Translations under genes and position numbers: made by a program
Shown here: positions 46,597 through 55,572 of the stretch, piece by piece
Layout: each line of letters begins with the position of its first letter
Position numbering within the stretch: the first letter of the stretch is position 1
Source: Corynebacterium fournieri
Lineage (GTDB): Bacteria > Actinomycetota > Actinomycetes > Mycobacteriales > Mycobacteriaceae
Length of the DNA stretch: 64,000 nucleotides
Assembly (NCBI RefSeq): GCF_030408775.1
Contig: NZ_CP047210.1
Location: 1,922,001-1,986,000 of the forward strand
Reading direction: 5' to 3'
The notes under the pieces: generated by a model
The model's database searches: none
What the model saw: the letters and a program-made list of their open reading frames with translations, nothing else
Told to the model about the DNA's origin: nothing

Positions 46597-48284
46597 AGCA
46601 GGTCCTTCAGCACCGGATCGGCGATTGCCAGCACGGCCTCGCGGGCGCCCGCGGCGGTGCGCGCGTCGACAGCGAAGTTGGCCATCTGGCGGCAGGTGTC
46701 GAAGTCGTGCAGGCGCAGCGCGGCGCGCACCGCGTTGACCTTGCCCGGCGCCATGGACAGCGACTTCACGCCCAGCCCCACGAGCACGAGCGCCATGAGC
46801 GGGTCACCGCCGGCCTCGCCGCATACGCCGATGGGCTTGCCGGTGGCTTCGCCGCCCCGGCAGGTTTCGCGGATCATGGCCAGCACCGCCGGCTGCCACG
46901 GGGAGAGCAGCTCGGCCAGTTCACCCTGCATGCGGTCTGCGGCCATCGTGTACTGGGACAGGTCGTTAGTGCCGATGGAAGCGAAGTCCACTTCTTCGAG
47001 CACGTGCGCGGAGCGGATGGCCGCCGCCGGGGTCTCCACCATCACGCCGACCTTGCTCAGTCCGGCTGCGCGGGCGCGCTCGGCGAACCACTTCGCCTCT
47101 TCCACGGTGGCGACCATGGGGGCCATCACCCACAGCTCGGACTCCGGCACGTTGCCTGCCGCCGCGGCGAGGGCGGCCAACTGATCGTCCAGCAGGTCCT
47201 CCCGCGCCTGGGACAGACGCAGGCCGCGGCGGCCCAGGGCGGGGTTTTCCTCCTCGCCGAGGTTGGCGAAGGACAACGGTTTGTCAGCACCCGCATCCAG
47301 GGTGCGCACCACCACGCGACGGCTGCCGAAGGCGCGCAGCACCGACGTGTAGGTCTCGGTCTGCTCTGCCACGCTCGGCGCGGAGTCGCGGTCCAAGAAG
47401 AGGAACTCGGAGCGGAACAGGCCGGAGCCTTCCAAGTCGTAGCCGGCGGCACTTTGCGCATCGTCGGCGGTACCCGTGTTGGCCAGTAGCTTCACCTTGT
47501 GGCCGTCGCGGGTCGCACCCTCGCCGGAGGAACCGGCCAGCGCTGCCGCGCGGCGGCGCGAGCGCTCCTCGAGCTCCTCCACGTCCGACTCGTTCGGCGT
47601 AACGATGACCTCGCCGACGCCGCCGTCGAGGGCGACCGAAGGTGCGTCGACAATCGCATCCGCGATGCCCTTGACCTGCACGGCGCACGGGATACCCAGC
47701 TGCGCGGCCAGGATCGCGGTGTGCGAGGTCGCGCCGCCGGCCTCGGTGACGATGCCGCGCACGAGCTGCTTGTCCAGCGTCGCGGTCTCCGCCGGGGCCA
47801 AATCGTGCGCGATCAGGATCGACGGCTCGGTCAAGTCCGGCACACCCGGCTCCGGCAGGCCGCGCAGACGCGCGGTGGCGCGGTCGCGGATGTCGTAGAG
47901 GTCGGTCACGCGCTCGGCCATATAGCCGCCCAGCTTGCGCAGCTTGTTGGCGTAAACCTCCACCGCGTCGTGGATCGCCTTGGTGGCGCCGGTGCCCTTC
48001 TTCAGCTCCTTGTCCACGCCGCGGATCAGGCCCTTGTCGGTGGCCAAAGCGGCCGTCGCTTCCAGCACGGCTTTCGCCGAGTCCGAGTTGGCGTGCTCGG
48101 CGCGTGCGGAAAGCGAAGCTGCAACGTCGTTAAGCACAGAGCGAATCCGCTCGCCGTCGGCCTCCGGGTCGACGGAGGCCGGCTCGTGCTCGTCGATACC
48201 CACTGCGGGCGTGACCACAGCGACGGGGCCGGATGCGGTACCGGCCGATACGCCGATGCCGTGCAGGACGGTGCGGTTAGACAT
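46593..48284 (-). CDS. ptsI: Phosphoenolpyruvate-protein phosphotransferase (PTS enzyme I)
   Basis: This 563-residue enzyme passes phosphate from PEP to HPr, energising all PTS sugars. The active-site His is in GGATSHTAILA near residue 188. The PEP-binding domain shows FRSEFLFLDR, GTNDLSQYTM and the catalytic Cys region GVCGEAGGDP. The length is typical. Its ATG overlaps the end of the EIIBCA gene by 8 bp, so the two share an operon. No ptsH lies nearby. Confidence 0.96.
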   Translation of the reverse strand: MSNRTVLHGIGVSAGTASGPVAVVTPAVGIDEHEPASVDPEADGERIRSVLNDVAASLSARAEHANSDSAKAVLEATAALATDKGLIRGVDKELKKGTGATKAIHDAVEVYANKLRKLGGYMAERVTDLYDIRDRATARLRGLPEPGVPDLTEPSILIAHDLAPAETATLDKQLVRGIVTEAGGATSHTAILAAQLGIPCAVQVKGIADAIVDAPSVALDGGVGEVIVTPNESDVEELEERSRRRAAALAGSSGEGATRDGHKVKLLANTGTADDAQSAAGYDLEGSGLFRSEFLFLDRDSAPSVAEQTETYTSVLRAFGSRRVVVRTLDAGADKPLSFANLGEEENPALGRRGLRLSQAREDLLDDQLAALAAAAGNVPESELWVMAPMVATVEEAKWFAERARAAGLSKVGVMVETPAAAIRSAHVLEEVDFASIGTNDLSQYTMAADRMQGELAELLSPWQPAVLAMIRETCRGGEATGKPIGVCGEAGGDPLMALVLVGLGVKSLSMAPGKVNAVRAALRLHDFDTCRQMANFAVDARTAAGAREAVLAIADPVLKDLL

Positions 48285-50334
48285 TCGTGTTCACCTCAGT
48301 TGTGACCTCGAGAATCGGATCGCCAGCGACGACCGTGCCGTCTGCAACGTCATTGACGCCGCCGAGCTTCTTCGAGTTCACCACTGTAGTGATAACCGTC
48401 GTGTCCACGCCGTGACCGGCGATTGCGGCGAAGTCAACCTCCGCCAGCGGGTCGCCCGCCTTGACCATCTGTTTCTTCTCCACCAGCGGGGTAAATCCCT
48501 CGCCGCCGAGCTTGACGGTGTCGATGCCGATGTGCACCAGCAGCTCCACACCGTTGTCGGTCTTGATGCCGTAGGCGTGGCCCGTCTTCGCCACGGAAAT
48601 CACCTTGCCGGCCGCGGGTGCAACCACGGTGAGCGTGGTGTTTTCGGGGGTGACGCCGACTGCCTGGCCGAGGGCGCCGGAGGCGAAAGCGGCATCGGAA
48701 AGCGCTTCCATCGCAACAACCTCGCCGGCAACGGGTGCGAGCACGGCGGCATCCGCATTGCTTTCCGACGGCAGCTTCGCCGGGTCATCCGTGGCCGTGA
48801 CTTCGTCCTCAACCAGCTCGGCCTCCTCAGCTTCGTCGGCATTGCGTGCGGCAGCGGCGCGGGCGAGCGCGTCGGCCTTCTCCTCCGGGGTGCGGTAGTC
48901 CGTGATGAAGATGATGATGAAGGAGGTGAAGAACGCCACCGTGATGGCCAGCATGTACACCCACCTCGGGTCGAACACGAACATGGTCGGGATGGAGGTG
49001 AACACGAACGCGCCCGTCTTCACGCCACCGAACGGGGTACCCAGGATCGCGATGGTCAGGCCGCCGGTGAAGCAGCCCACGAGCATGCGCGGGTAGATCT
49101 TCTTGTAGCGCAGGTGGATGCCGTAGAGCGACGGCTCAGAGATTCCGCCGAGCAGGCCGGCAGCGAGCGCAGAGCCGGAGGTTTGGCGCATCAGCGGGTC
49201 GTGGTCGCGGATGGACAGCGCGAGCACCGCGGCGGTAGCGCCGAAGCAGGCGAAGTTCCATGCGCCCATCGGGCCCTGGATGAAGTCGTATCCGAGGGTG
49301 TCAATGTTGACCAGCATCAGGGCGTTGAGCGGCCAGTGCAGCCCCAGCGGCACGAGGAACGGGTAGAGCATCGGAATCAGCAGGGCGAAGATGAACGGGG
49401 CATTGCCATTCATCCACGCCAGGCCGGTGCCGATCCAGGCGCCGAGCAGGTAGCCGAACGGGCCGATGAGGAAGGCGGTCACCGGGATCATGATCAGCAT
49501 GGTGAGGAACGGCACGAAGACCATGTGCACGGCGGAGGGGATGATCTTCTGCAGGCCCTTGTACAGCAGCGCGGCAACAGCGGCCATGATCAGCGGCACG
49601 AAGACGTTGCCGTCGTAGCCGTTATGGATCATGGGCAGGCCGAAGACGTCGACAACATCGGTCGGCTCGCCGAAGAGCTCCACCACACGTGCTTCGGGGT
49701 GGTCGGCCAGTTCCATGAAGTTCGGGGTGAACAGCGCCAGCATGATCGCGGCCGGCACCCACGGGTCGATGTCCAGCTTCTTGCCCGCGTTATAGGCCAC
49801 CGCCACCGGCAGGAAGAAGAACACGGAGTTCCACATTGCATCCACGAACTGCCAGCCCGGGCTCTTCACTTCCGCGTGGAAGTTCACAAGGTGGAATGCG
49901 TCAAGCACCGCGGCGAACGCGATGATCAGCGACGCGCCGAGCAGCACGCCCAGGATCGGGCGGAAAGAATCGGAGAGGTACTCGAAGAACGCGTCCAGCC
50001 ACGGGACCTTGCCCTTGGCTTTGTCGCGCTGCTGGGCTTTGAGGTCCTCGTTGGACACGTCGCGATTCGCTAGTTCCGGCAGGCGGTTCATCGCGTTGTA
50101 CACGCTGGCCACGTCGCCACCGACGATGACCTGGTAATGGCTGCCGCCCTGCGGGACGGCCCCCATGACCTTGGGGTTTGCTTCCAAGCGGTCCTTGTCC
50201 GCCAGGGAGGTGTCGTTTAGCTCGAAACGAAGACGCGTCGCGCAGTGCGTCATCGACGCGATGTTGTCTGCCCCGCCGATGCCGGCGAGGATGTCGGCGG
50301 CCTGGTCTTGCAGGCTCGCCTTGGTGGTTGCCAT
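48277..50334 (-). CDS. Beta-glucoside/sucrose-type PTS transporter EIIBCA
   Basis: This 685-residue transporter phosphorylates its sugar during uptake. The order is EIIB (1-90, with Cys31 in THCATRLRFEL), EIIC (about 100-470, about ten membrane helices, with GGISEPSLYGIHLR), and EIIA (about 530-680, with LLVHIGIDTVKLGGEGF and the phosphorylated His near 600). Domain order B-C-A matches the BglF and PtsS families; the sugar (sucrose, trehalose or a beta-glucoside) cannot be decided. The ATG at 50334 has AGGAG 8 nt upstream. Two palindromes lie just upstream, and ptsI follows in the same operon. Confidence 0.9.
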   Translation of the reverse strand: MATTKASLQDQAADILAGIGGADNIASMTHCATRLRFELNDTSLADKDRLEANPKVMGAVPQGGSHYQVIVGGDVASVYNAMNRLPELANRDVSNEDLKAQQRDKAKGKVPWLDAFFEYLSDSFRPILGVLLGASLIIAFAAVLDAFHLVNFHAEVKSPGWQFVDAMWNSVFFFLPVAVAYNAGKKLDIDPWVPAAIMLALFTPNFMELADHPEARVVELFGEPTDVVDVFGLPMIHNGYDGNVFVPLIMAAVAALLYKGLQKIIPSAVHMVFVPFLTMLIMIPVTAFLIGPFGYLLGAWIGTGLAWMNGNAPFIFALLIPMLYPFLVPLGLHWPLNALMLVNIDTLGYDFIQGPMGAWNFACFGATAAVLALSIRDHDPLMRQTSGSALAAGLLGGISEPSLYGIHLRYKKIYPRMLVGCFTGGLTIAILGTPFGGVKTGAFVFTSIPTMFVFDPRWVYMLAITVAFFTSFIIIFITDYRTPEEKADALARAAAARNADEAEEAELVEDEVTATDDPAKLPSESNADAAVLAPVAGEVVAMEALSDAAFASGALGQAVGVTPENTTLTVVAPAAGKVISVAKTGHAYGIKTDNGVELLVHIGIDTVKLGGEGFTPLVEKKQMVKAGDPLAEVDFAAIAGHGVDTTVITTVVNSKKLGGVNDVADGTVVAGDPILEVTTEVNTNV

Positions 50335-50349
50335 GCTGGTGCTCCTTTC

Positions 50350-50362
50350 AACCACAATGGTT
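50350..50362. promoter_or_regulatory. Operator-like palindrome 1 upstream of EIIBCA
   Basis: AACCA and TGGTT form a perfect inverted repeat around CAA, 16 bp upstream of the EIIBCA ATG. A related palindrome lies about 32 bp further upstream, centre to centre, close to three helical turns, so both may bind one repressor. Confidence 0.5.
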
Positions 50363-50382
50363 GGGTCGCACCAAACATTAGT

Positions 50383-50394
50383 TGGTTATAACCA
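50383..50394. promoter_or_regulatory. Operator-like palindrome 2 upstream of EIIBCA
   Basis: TGGTTATAACCA is a perfect 12-bp palindrome that shares the TGGTT and AACCA arms with palindrome 1. It resembles GntR-family half sites (TGGT and ACCA) but the regulator is not in the window. No transcription antiterminator gene or RAT hairpin was found. Confidence 0.5.
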
Positions 50395-50426
50395 CCAGCT
50401 CCAACCGGTAGGCAGTCAGATGTGCC

Positions 50427-51938
50427 CTACGCCTCCGGCTTTACCATCGGGAACAGCACAGTTTCGCGAATGCCCAGGCCAGTCAGGGCCATGAGCAAGC
50501 GGTCCACGCCCATGCCGGTACCCGCTGTCGGGGGCATCCCCTGCTCCATGGCGGCGAGGAAGTCCTCGTCGAGCGCCATGGCCTCGTCGTCGCCGTGGGC
50601 AGCCAGGCGGGCCTGGTCCTCGAAGCGCTCGCGCTGGATCACCGGATCAACCAGCTCGGAGTAGCCCGTGGCCAGCTCGAAGCCGCGCACGTACAGGTCC
50701 CACTTCTCGGTCACGCCAGGCTTGTCGCGGTGATCGCGGGTCAGAGGCGAGGTCTCCACCGGGAAGTTGACCACGAAGGTCGGCTCGTAGAGCTGGTCGG
50801 AGCACAGCTCCTCCCAAATCTCCTCCACCAGCTTGCCGTGCAGCCAACCGGCATTTTCCGGCACCTTCAGGCCGATGGCCTCCGCGATGCCCTTGAGCGT
50901 GTCCACGTCGGTGTCGACGGTGACCTCTGGCTGGCCCGGGAACTTGCGCTGCAGCGCCTCGTTCAGGCTCGGGTACATCTCCAGGATCTTCCACTCGCCG
51001 CCGAAGTCGTACTCCGTGCCGTCCGCCAGCGTGACCTTCTGGGAACCGAAGACTTCTTCGGCGCAGAACTGCACAAGCCCCTTCATGGTGGCCGCGCCGT
51101 CTTTGTACGTGCCCCACGCCTGGTAGGTCTCCAGCATGGTGAACTCCGGGGAGTGGGAAGAATCCACGCCCTCATTGCGGAAGTTCCTGTTGATCTCGAA
51201 GACGCGCTCGATGCCGCCGACGACGGCGCGCTTGAGGTAGAGCTCGGGCGCGATACGCAGGTACAGGTCGATGTCCAGCGCGTTGGAGCGGGTGACAAAC
51301 GGACGTGCCGCGGCGCCGCCGTGCAGCGTCTGCAGCATCGGAGTCTCAATCTCGACGAAGTCTTGGCCCGTGAGGTACTTGCGCACCGCGGCGATGACCT
51401 TGATGCGGGTCAAGGCGTTGGTGCGCGCGTCCTCGCGCATGATCAGGTCGGTGTAGCGGCGGCGCACCCGCTGTTCTTCGTTCATGTCCGCGAACGCGAC
51501 CGGCAGCGGGTTGAGCGCCTTGGAGGCCATGTGCCAGGACTTGGCCATCACGGACAGCTCGCCGCGCTTCGACGCGATCACGCGGCCGCGCACGGAGACG
51601 ATGTCGCCGAGGTCCGTATCCGCCTTCCACTGCGCCAAGGCCTCTTCGCCGACCTCTGCGAGCGAGAGCATCACCTGCAGCTGGGTGCCGTCGCCCTCCT
51701 GCAGGGTGGCAAAGCACAGCTTGCCGGTGTTGCGCTGGAACATAATGCGGCCGGCGACGGCAACCTCATCCTGGGTTTCCTCGCCCGCTTCCAGCGTGCC
51801 GTCGTACTTGGCACGCAGGTCTTTCAGAGACGTCGTGCGATCGACTTCGACGGGGTAGGCGTCCCGCCCTTCGTCGATAAGCCTTTGCCTCTTCTCCCGG
51901 CGGATTTGCTGCTGCTCTGAAAAGTCCTGCGTAGTCAC
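50427..51938 (-). CDS. lysS: Lysyl-tRNA synthetase (class II)
   Basis: This 503-residue enzyme charges tRNA-Lys. The N-terminal OB-fold anticodon-binding domain includes [15 protein letters not shown]. The catalytic domain has motif 1, motif 2 [18 protein letters not shown], and motif 3 [11 protein letters not shown]. The GTG at 51938 was preferred, since longer in-frame extensions lack the family character; TACGAT lies 8 nt upstream. It follows a pseudokinase-like gene by 16 bp. Confidence 0.96.
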   Translation of the reverse strand: MTTQDFSEQQQIRREKRQRLIDEGRDAYPVEVDRTTSLKDLRAKYDGTLEAGEETQDEVAVAGRIMFQRNTGKLCFATLQEGDGTQLQVMLSLAEVGEEALAQWKADTDLGDIVSVRGRVIASKRGELSVMAKSWHMASKALNPLPVAFADMNEEQRVRRRYTDLIMREDARTNALTRIKVIAAVRKYLTGQDFVEIETPMLQTLHGGAAARPFVTRSNALDIDLYLRIAPELYLKRAVVGGIERVFEINRNFRNEGVDSSHSPEFTMLETYQAWGTYKDGAATMKGLVQFCAEEVFGSQKVTLADGTEYDFGGEWKILEMYPSLNEALQRKFPGQPEVTVDTDVDTLKGIAEAIGLKVPENAGWLHGKLVEEIWEELCSDQLYEPTFVVNFPVETSPLTRDHRDKPGVTEKWDLYVRGFELATGYSELVDPVIQRERFEDQARLAAHGDDEAMALDEDFLAAMEQGMPPTAGTGMGVDRLLMALTGLGIRETVLFPMVKPEA

Positions 51939-51954
51939 GGCGAATAATCGTAGC

Positions 51955-53205
51955 TTATTCGCACACGGGAAGGTCCAGTCGCTGGTTCTCCGCGTCATAG
52001 CCGTTGACGATGAACAGGTATTCCGGCTTGTCCTGCGGCACCATCACAAACGCCGGCGGGGTCGCGTCCGGCAGCTCGTAGGAGTGGATCGTGCACTCAC
52101 CGGAGCCCAGGATCACGGCCTCGCTCGGGTCCGGCACCGCATCGTCGCGGTCGGACTGGGACGCGTACTGCACCGCCGAGACGCCCAGGTCCCCGTTGGA
52201 GCAGCGGATCTTGCCGGTCTGGTCCAGATCCAGCGAGCCCGGCTCGCAGGTCAACTCCTTCCACCCCTGCTGGCCGGAGCGCTCCGAGACCACCTTCGGG
52301 TAGGTCTCCGCGATCTGCTGCTCCGCACCAACCCAATCCTCGCCGTGGTGGGTGCTCCAGTACCACAGTGCGGCCAGCGCGATCAGCAGAAGCGCCAGGA
52401 TGGCAATCACCCACGGCCACGGGCTCTTCTTCTTCGGCGCCGCCGGGCGGGAGTAAACGCCGTCAGTGCCGTAGGCGTAAGGCTCCGGCGGCTTGCGGTA
52501 GCCGTCCTGCGGACGGGGAGCGACCGACTGGTCCGGGCGCTCTGCGGCCACGTGCTCCGCCGGCGCGGTCTCGAGCACACCTGCACAGGTGCGGGCCCCG
52601 GCGCGGGGCTGCTCGCCCGTCATCAGCGCCACCACGGCAGCGAACTTCTCCACGTTGTTCTGCGCGGCCACCTCGTCGCTCTTCGCCGGATCCGTGCTCG
52701 GGCCGACGAGGGTCAGCTTGACCGGGGTGGAAGACCACTGCGGCTGCACCAGCAGGCGCTCCGGTGTGATCGAGCGGGAGACGAAGCCAGACAGGCCCTT
52801 CAAGTCGTAGTCGTCGACCGCTTCCGCCACGGGGGCGAGCAGGTCGCGCACCTCCTGCTTGCTAAACGTCGCGCCCTTCTTTGCAATCAGCTCGGACAGC
52901 GGAGTGCCGGTGGGCGCCTCACGGAGGACAAACAGCTTGCCCTCGTCGGTAGTGCCCACGCTGCGCGGCTGGAACGCACCGGGGTGCGCCGCCAGTGCGA
53001 GGCGGGAGTTCAACGTATTTACCTCGTCGCCAATTGCAGCATCCACCGGAGCATCAAACAGTTCCAATTCCACACCGTGGCCCGTGTCGTCGATAGCGGT
53101 GTAGAGCTTGGACGTCTCGGTGCTCCCGGTCTGTTCAACCTGCTCCGGGGTAAAGGTGAACCCGAAACGGTCTGCGAGCAATCCGGCGATGTTGGCGTTG
53201 GACAT
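51955..53205 (-). CDS. Membrane protein with an N-terminal pseudokinase-like domain
   Basis: This 416-residue protein has a cytoplasmic domain (about 1-180) that follows the outline of a Ser/Thr kinase: [17 protein letters not shown], a hinge-like [18 protein letters not shown], then [35 protein letters not shown] where an active kinase would have HRD and an Asn. These catalytic residues are absent. A Pro-rich linker (about 215-258), one membrane helix (about 260-281) and an external domain with three Cys follow. A sensing or peptidoglycan-linked role is inferred from the layout. TAGACT lies 7 nt before the ATG. Confidence 0.72.
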   Translation of the reverse strand: MSNANIAGLLADRFGFTFTPEQVEQTGSTETSKLYTAIDDTGHGVELELFDAPVDAAIGDEVNTLNSRLALAAHPGAFQPRSVGTTDEGKLFVLREAPTGTPLSELIAKKGATFSKQEVRDLLAPVAEAVDDYDLKGLSGFVSRSITPERLLVQPQWSSTPVKLTLVGPSTDPAKSDEVAAQNNVEKFAAVVALMTGEQPRAGARTCAGVLETAPAEHVAAERPDQSVAPRPQDGYRKPPEPYAYGTDGVYSRPAAPKKKSPWPWVIAILALLLIALAALWYWSTHHGEDWVGAEQQIAETYPKVVSERSGQQGWKELTCEPGSLDLDQTGKIRCSNGDLGVSAVQYASQSDRDDAVPDPSEAVILGSGECTIHSYELPDATPPAFVMVPQDKPEYLFIVNGYDAENQRLDLPVCE

Positions 53206-53212
53206 GCGCGTG

Positions 53213-53218
53213 AGTCTA
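53213..53218 (-). promoter_or_regulatory. Candidate -10 of the pseudokinase-like gene
   Basis: TAGACT on the minus strand ends 7 nt before the ATG at 53205, which implies a leaderless transcript. It lies within the 20-bp gap after the PanC-like gene. Confidence 0.5.
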
Positions 53219-53225
53219 CCGGGTG

Positions 53226-54017
53226 TCATGCCTCCACGTGCTTGAAGCCGACCCCAAGGGGAAGGCCCACGTTGTCGATCAAGCGCACCTCACCTAAATC
53301 CACCGCGCCCAGCAGACGCGCGTCGCCTTCCTCCGGCGCCTCGCGCATAGCCAGGTCGCGCAGTTCCAGGTAGGCAGGGTGCACACCCGCAGCCTCCAGC
53401 ACGCCGCGCGCGGTCTGAAGCACCTTCGCCTTGCCGTGCTCGGCAGCGTGCGCGCCCGCCGTCAGCGCGGCGGACAACGCCAGCGCAACCTCGCGCTTGT
53501 CTTCATCGACGCGGGCGTTCCTGTTCGACAGCGCCAGCCCGTCGGGGGTGCGCACCGTGGGCACGCTGTGCAGCTTGCACTCCATGCGCAGCCCCGCCAC
53601 CGCGTACTGGGTGGCCACGAGCACTTCGAAGTCCTTCTCCCCCAGCACCACGTCCGTGGCGTGTGCGGCGTTGATCGCGGCGAGATGCTTGGCGACGGCG
53701 CTTTGCGTCTCCTCCGCATCCTCCAGCGGCGCAACCCCGGCATCCACGCGCACCGAGGTGTTCAACTGCCCGTGGAAGACCACGTCCACCTTCTCCCTGG
53801 CAAAGACCTCGGGCACCTCTTCGCCGGAGAAAGTGACCACCACATACGAGCCCAGCAGCGACTTCGCGGCGCGGATGAGTTCCACGTGACCGCCGTGGAC
53901 GTCCGTTCCCAGCGGCACCACGACCACGGACTTGCCGATCTTGCGAAACGCCCTGCCGTAGGTGGCCAGCAACTTCTCGTCGGTCACCACTACCGCTTGG
54001 CCTGGTTCGAACGCCAT
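53226..54017 (-). CDS. PanC-like protein (divergent pantothenate synthetase)
   Basis: This 263-residue protein follows the pantothenate synthetase fold. Family motifs are recognisable but altered: the nucleotide-binding PTMGxLHxGH reads PLGTDVHGGHVELI, the FGEKD motif reads LGEKDFEVLVATQY, and DGLALSSRN reads DGLALSNRN. The His residues of the HxGH motif are kept. It may ligate pantoate and beta-alanine or have a changed substrate. A GGGAGG ribosome site inside the previous gene precedes the ATG, and the genes touch. Whether another panC exists in the genome cannot be seen. Confidence 0.75.
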   Translation of the reverse strand: MAFEPGQAVVVTDEKLLATYGRAFRKIGKSVVVVPLGTDVHGGHVELIRAAKSLLGSYVVVTFSGEEVPEVFAREKVDVVFHGQLNTSVRVDAGVAPLEDAEETQSAVAKHLAAINAAHATDVVLGEKDFEVLVATQYAVAGLRMECKLHSVPTVRTPDGLALSNRNARVDEDKREVALALSAALTAGAHAAEHGKAKVLQTARGVLEAAGVHPAYLELRDLAMREAPEEGDARLLGAVDLGEVRLIDNVGLPLGVGFKHVEA

Positions 54018-54719
54018 TTATCCTCCCTCGTATTTCTGGATCACCCACAGCTCTGTGTCGGTGTCCTGCTCGATTTCGCTGCGCCTGCGCACGACGTCGA
54101 CAAACAGCCGCCGCACGCCGGGGTCGGGCAGCGCGCCGACGAGCGCGTCCAGCTGCTGCGTGGTGCGCGTCCCGCGGGTGCCCGACCCGGCGGCGAGGAA
54201 TTGCTGCGCCACCGCGTCGAAACCGGGGACGGCCTGGGTAAGCAGCCCCAGCGCGTCGTCTCTCAACACTGTCTCCAGCGACCGCAGCTCCTGCGCCGCC
54301 GCGATCGCGGGGCGGGCCGTGTCGTTGATGCGCATGCTCACCCCGCCGATCTCCGCGATGAGTAATCCCACCACGGTCTCGCCCAGTTCGTCGGCAGCGG
54401 AGGTCACCCACACATTGTCGAAGATGTTGTGGGCGCACATCGTAATTGCGTGGGCGGTTTCCACGTCGTCCAGCAGCTGCTGGCCCTCACCCAGCGCGGT
54501 ATGCAGGAACATCTGGCGCGGGCGCGCATAGTCGGCGAGGATGCCGCAGGCGGCGCGGATCTCGTCCGAAGGTGCGTCGAGAAGCACAAGATCCACATGC
54601 GCCACCGCACCCGGGTCCTCACGGATATCGAGCGGGCGCACGGTGTGGCCGGCGCGCTCGAACTGCTCCGCGAGCGGGGTCGGGCCAAACACCGCCCCCA
54701 CCAGCAGGCGAGGCGGCAT
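54018..54719 (-). CDS. DUF2520-type Rossmann-like oxidoreductase-related protein
   Basis: This 233-residue protein resembles the NAD-binding-like and DUF2520 C-terminal domains found beside panC in actinobacteria. The N-terminal glycine loop of a true dinucleotide fold is not evident (LLVGAVFGPTPLAEQF), and the segment THAxxxGV typical of the family is degenerate (FLHTALGEGQQLLDD). The C-terminal helical half has LGETVVGLLIAEIGGVSMRI. It lies directly upstream of the PanC-like gene with no gap. Activity is uncertain. Confidence 0.65.
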   Translation of the reverse strand: MPPRLLVGAVFGPTPLAEQFERAGHTVRPLDIREDPGAVAHVDLVLLDAPSDEIRAACGILADYARPRQMFLHTALGEGQQLLDDVETAHAITMCAHNIFDNVWVTSAADELGETVVGLLIAEIGGVSMRINDTARPAIAAAQELRSLETVLRDDALGLLTQAVPGFDAVAQQFLAAGSGTRGTRTTQQLDALVGALPDPGVRRLFVDVVRRRSEIEQDTDTELWVIQKYEGG

Positions 54720-55559
54720 CTACTTCCCCTGGCGCGCCAGCAGCTCGGCGACGGAGACCGCTTTTTCGCCGCGCTCGTCACGGCGACGGCGGCCGGACCG
54801 GCGCTCCGGCTCAGGTGCGGGCTTAGGTGCCGGTTCGGATGCTGGTTCGGGCGCCGGCTCCGATTTCGCCTTCTCCGCCTCGCGCTCGCTGATCAAGTCC
54901 GACAGCGGGTTGCGCGCCGGGCGTGCCGAAGGTTGCGTGCCGATGCGCCCCGCGATTGCGTCGGAGCTCGGCGCACCGGTCGGACGGGAAGCACGCACGC
55001 GGCTGATCACCACAGTGTCGTCCGTGGACGGCGTGTGGGTCGGCTGCGGCTTCGGCTCTGGTTTCGGCTCCGGCTTGGGCTCGGGTTGCGGCTCCGGCTC
55101 CGGCTTCGACGCCGGCTTCGGAGTCGCCTCGAGTTCGCTGATGCGGCGAGCGGAGGCGCGCACAGCCGCCGGCTCGTACTCGAAGACCCGGCCGTTGAGC
55201 TCCTCCAGCTGGGTGCGCAGTGCCTGGATCTGGTCCTGCAGCTCGCGCAGCGCCTTCACGTCCACCACATCTGCATTCGCGGCCGGATTGGCCTCCAGCG
55301 CTTCGCGGTGGCGCTGTTCTTGTTCCTGCATGCGGCGCTCCGCCTCGGCGGCCTCAGTCGTTGCAGCGTCGCGGTCCCGGCGAACCTTGGAGTTGATCAG
55401 GATGCCCGCGGCGCCCGCCCACAGCGCGAAGATCAGCGCAACCTTCAGCGCGTTCGCGGAGTTGGTGAACAGCATGACCACGGTGCCGATCACAGCGGCC
55501 GCAAACGGCACGATGACCCATAGGCTCGCGCGGTCGGGGGACGCATTCTGGGCACTCAT
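54720..55559 (-). CDS. DUF6779 membrane protein with a Pro/Glu/Lys-rich region
   Basis: This 279-residue protein has two membrane helices in the first 60 residues (VIVPFAAAVIGTVVMLF and VALIFALWAGAAGIL), a charged coiled-coil segment (about 65-120), and a long low-complexity part with PEPKPEPKP repeats and basic RRSGRRRRDE clusters. Such proteins occur beside folK and panC in mycobacteria and corynebacteria. Function is unknown; the coiled coil and basic patches suggest protein or nucleic-acid contact. TAGAGT lies 7 nt before the ATG. Confidence 0.78.
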   Translation of the reverse strand: MSAQNASPDRASLWVIVPFAAAVIGTVVMLFTNSANALKVALIFALWAGAAGILINSKVRRDRDAATTEAAEAERRMQEQEQRHREALEANPAANADVVDVKALRELQDQIQALRTQLEELNGRVFEYEPAAVRASARRISELEATPKPASKPEPEPQPEPKPEPKPEPKPQPTHTPSTDDTVVISRVRASRPTGAPSSDAIAGRIGTQPSARPARNPLSDLISEREAEKAKSEPAPEPASEPAPKPAPEPERRSGRRRRDERGEKAVSVAELLARQGK

Positions 55560-55566
55560 GCCCAAC

Positions 55567-55572
55567 ACTCTA
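55567..55572 (-). promoter_or_regulatory. Candidate -10 of the DUF6779 gene
   Basis: TAGAGT on the minus strand ends 7 nt before the ATG at 55559. It lies at the very 3' end of the DUF3180 gene and supports a separate promoter for the pantothenate-side genes. Confidence 0.5.
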
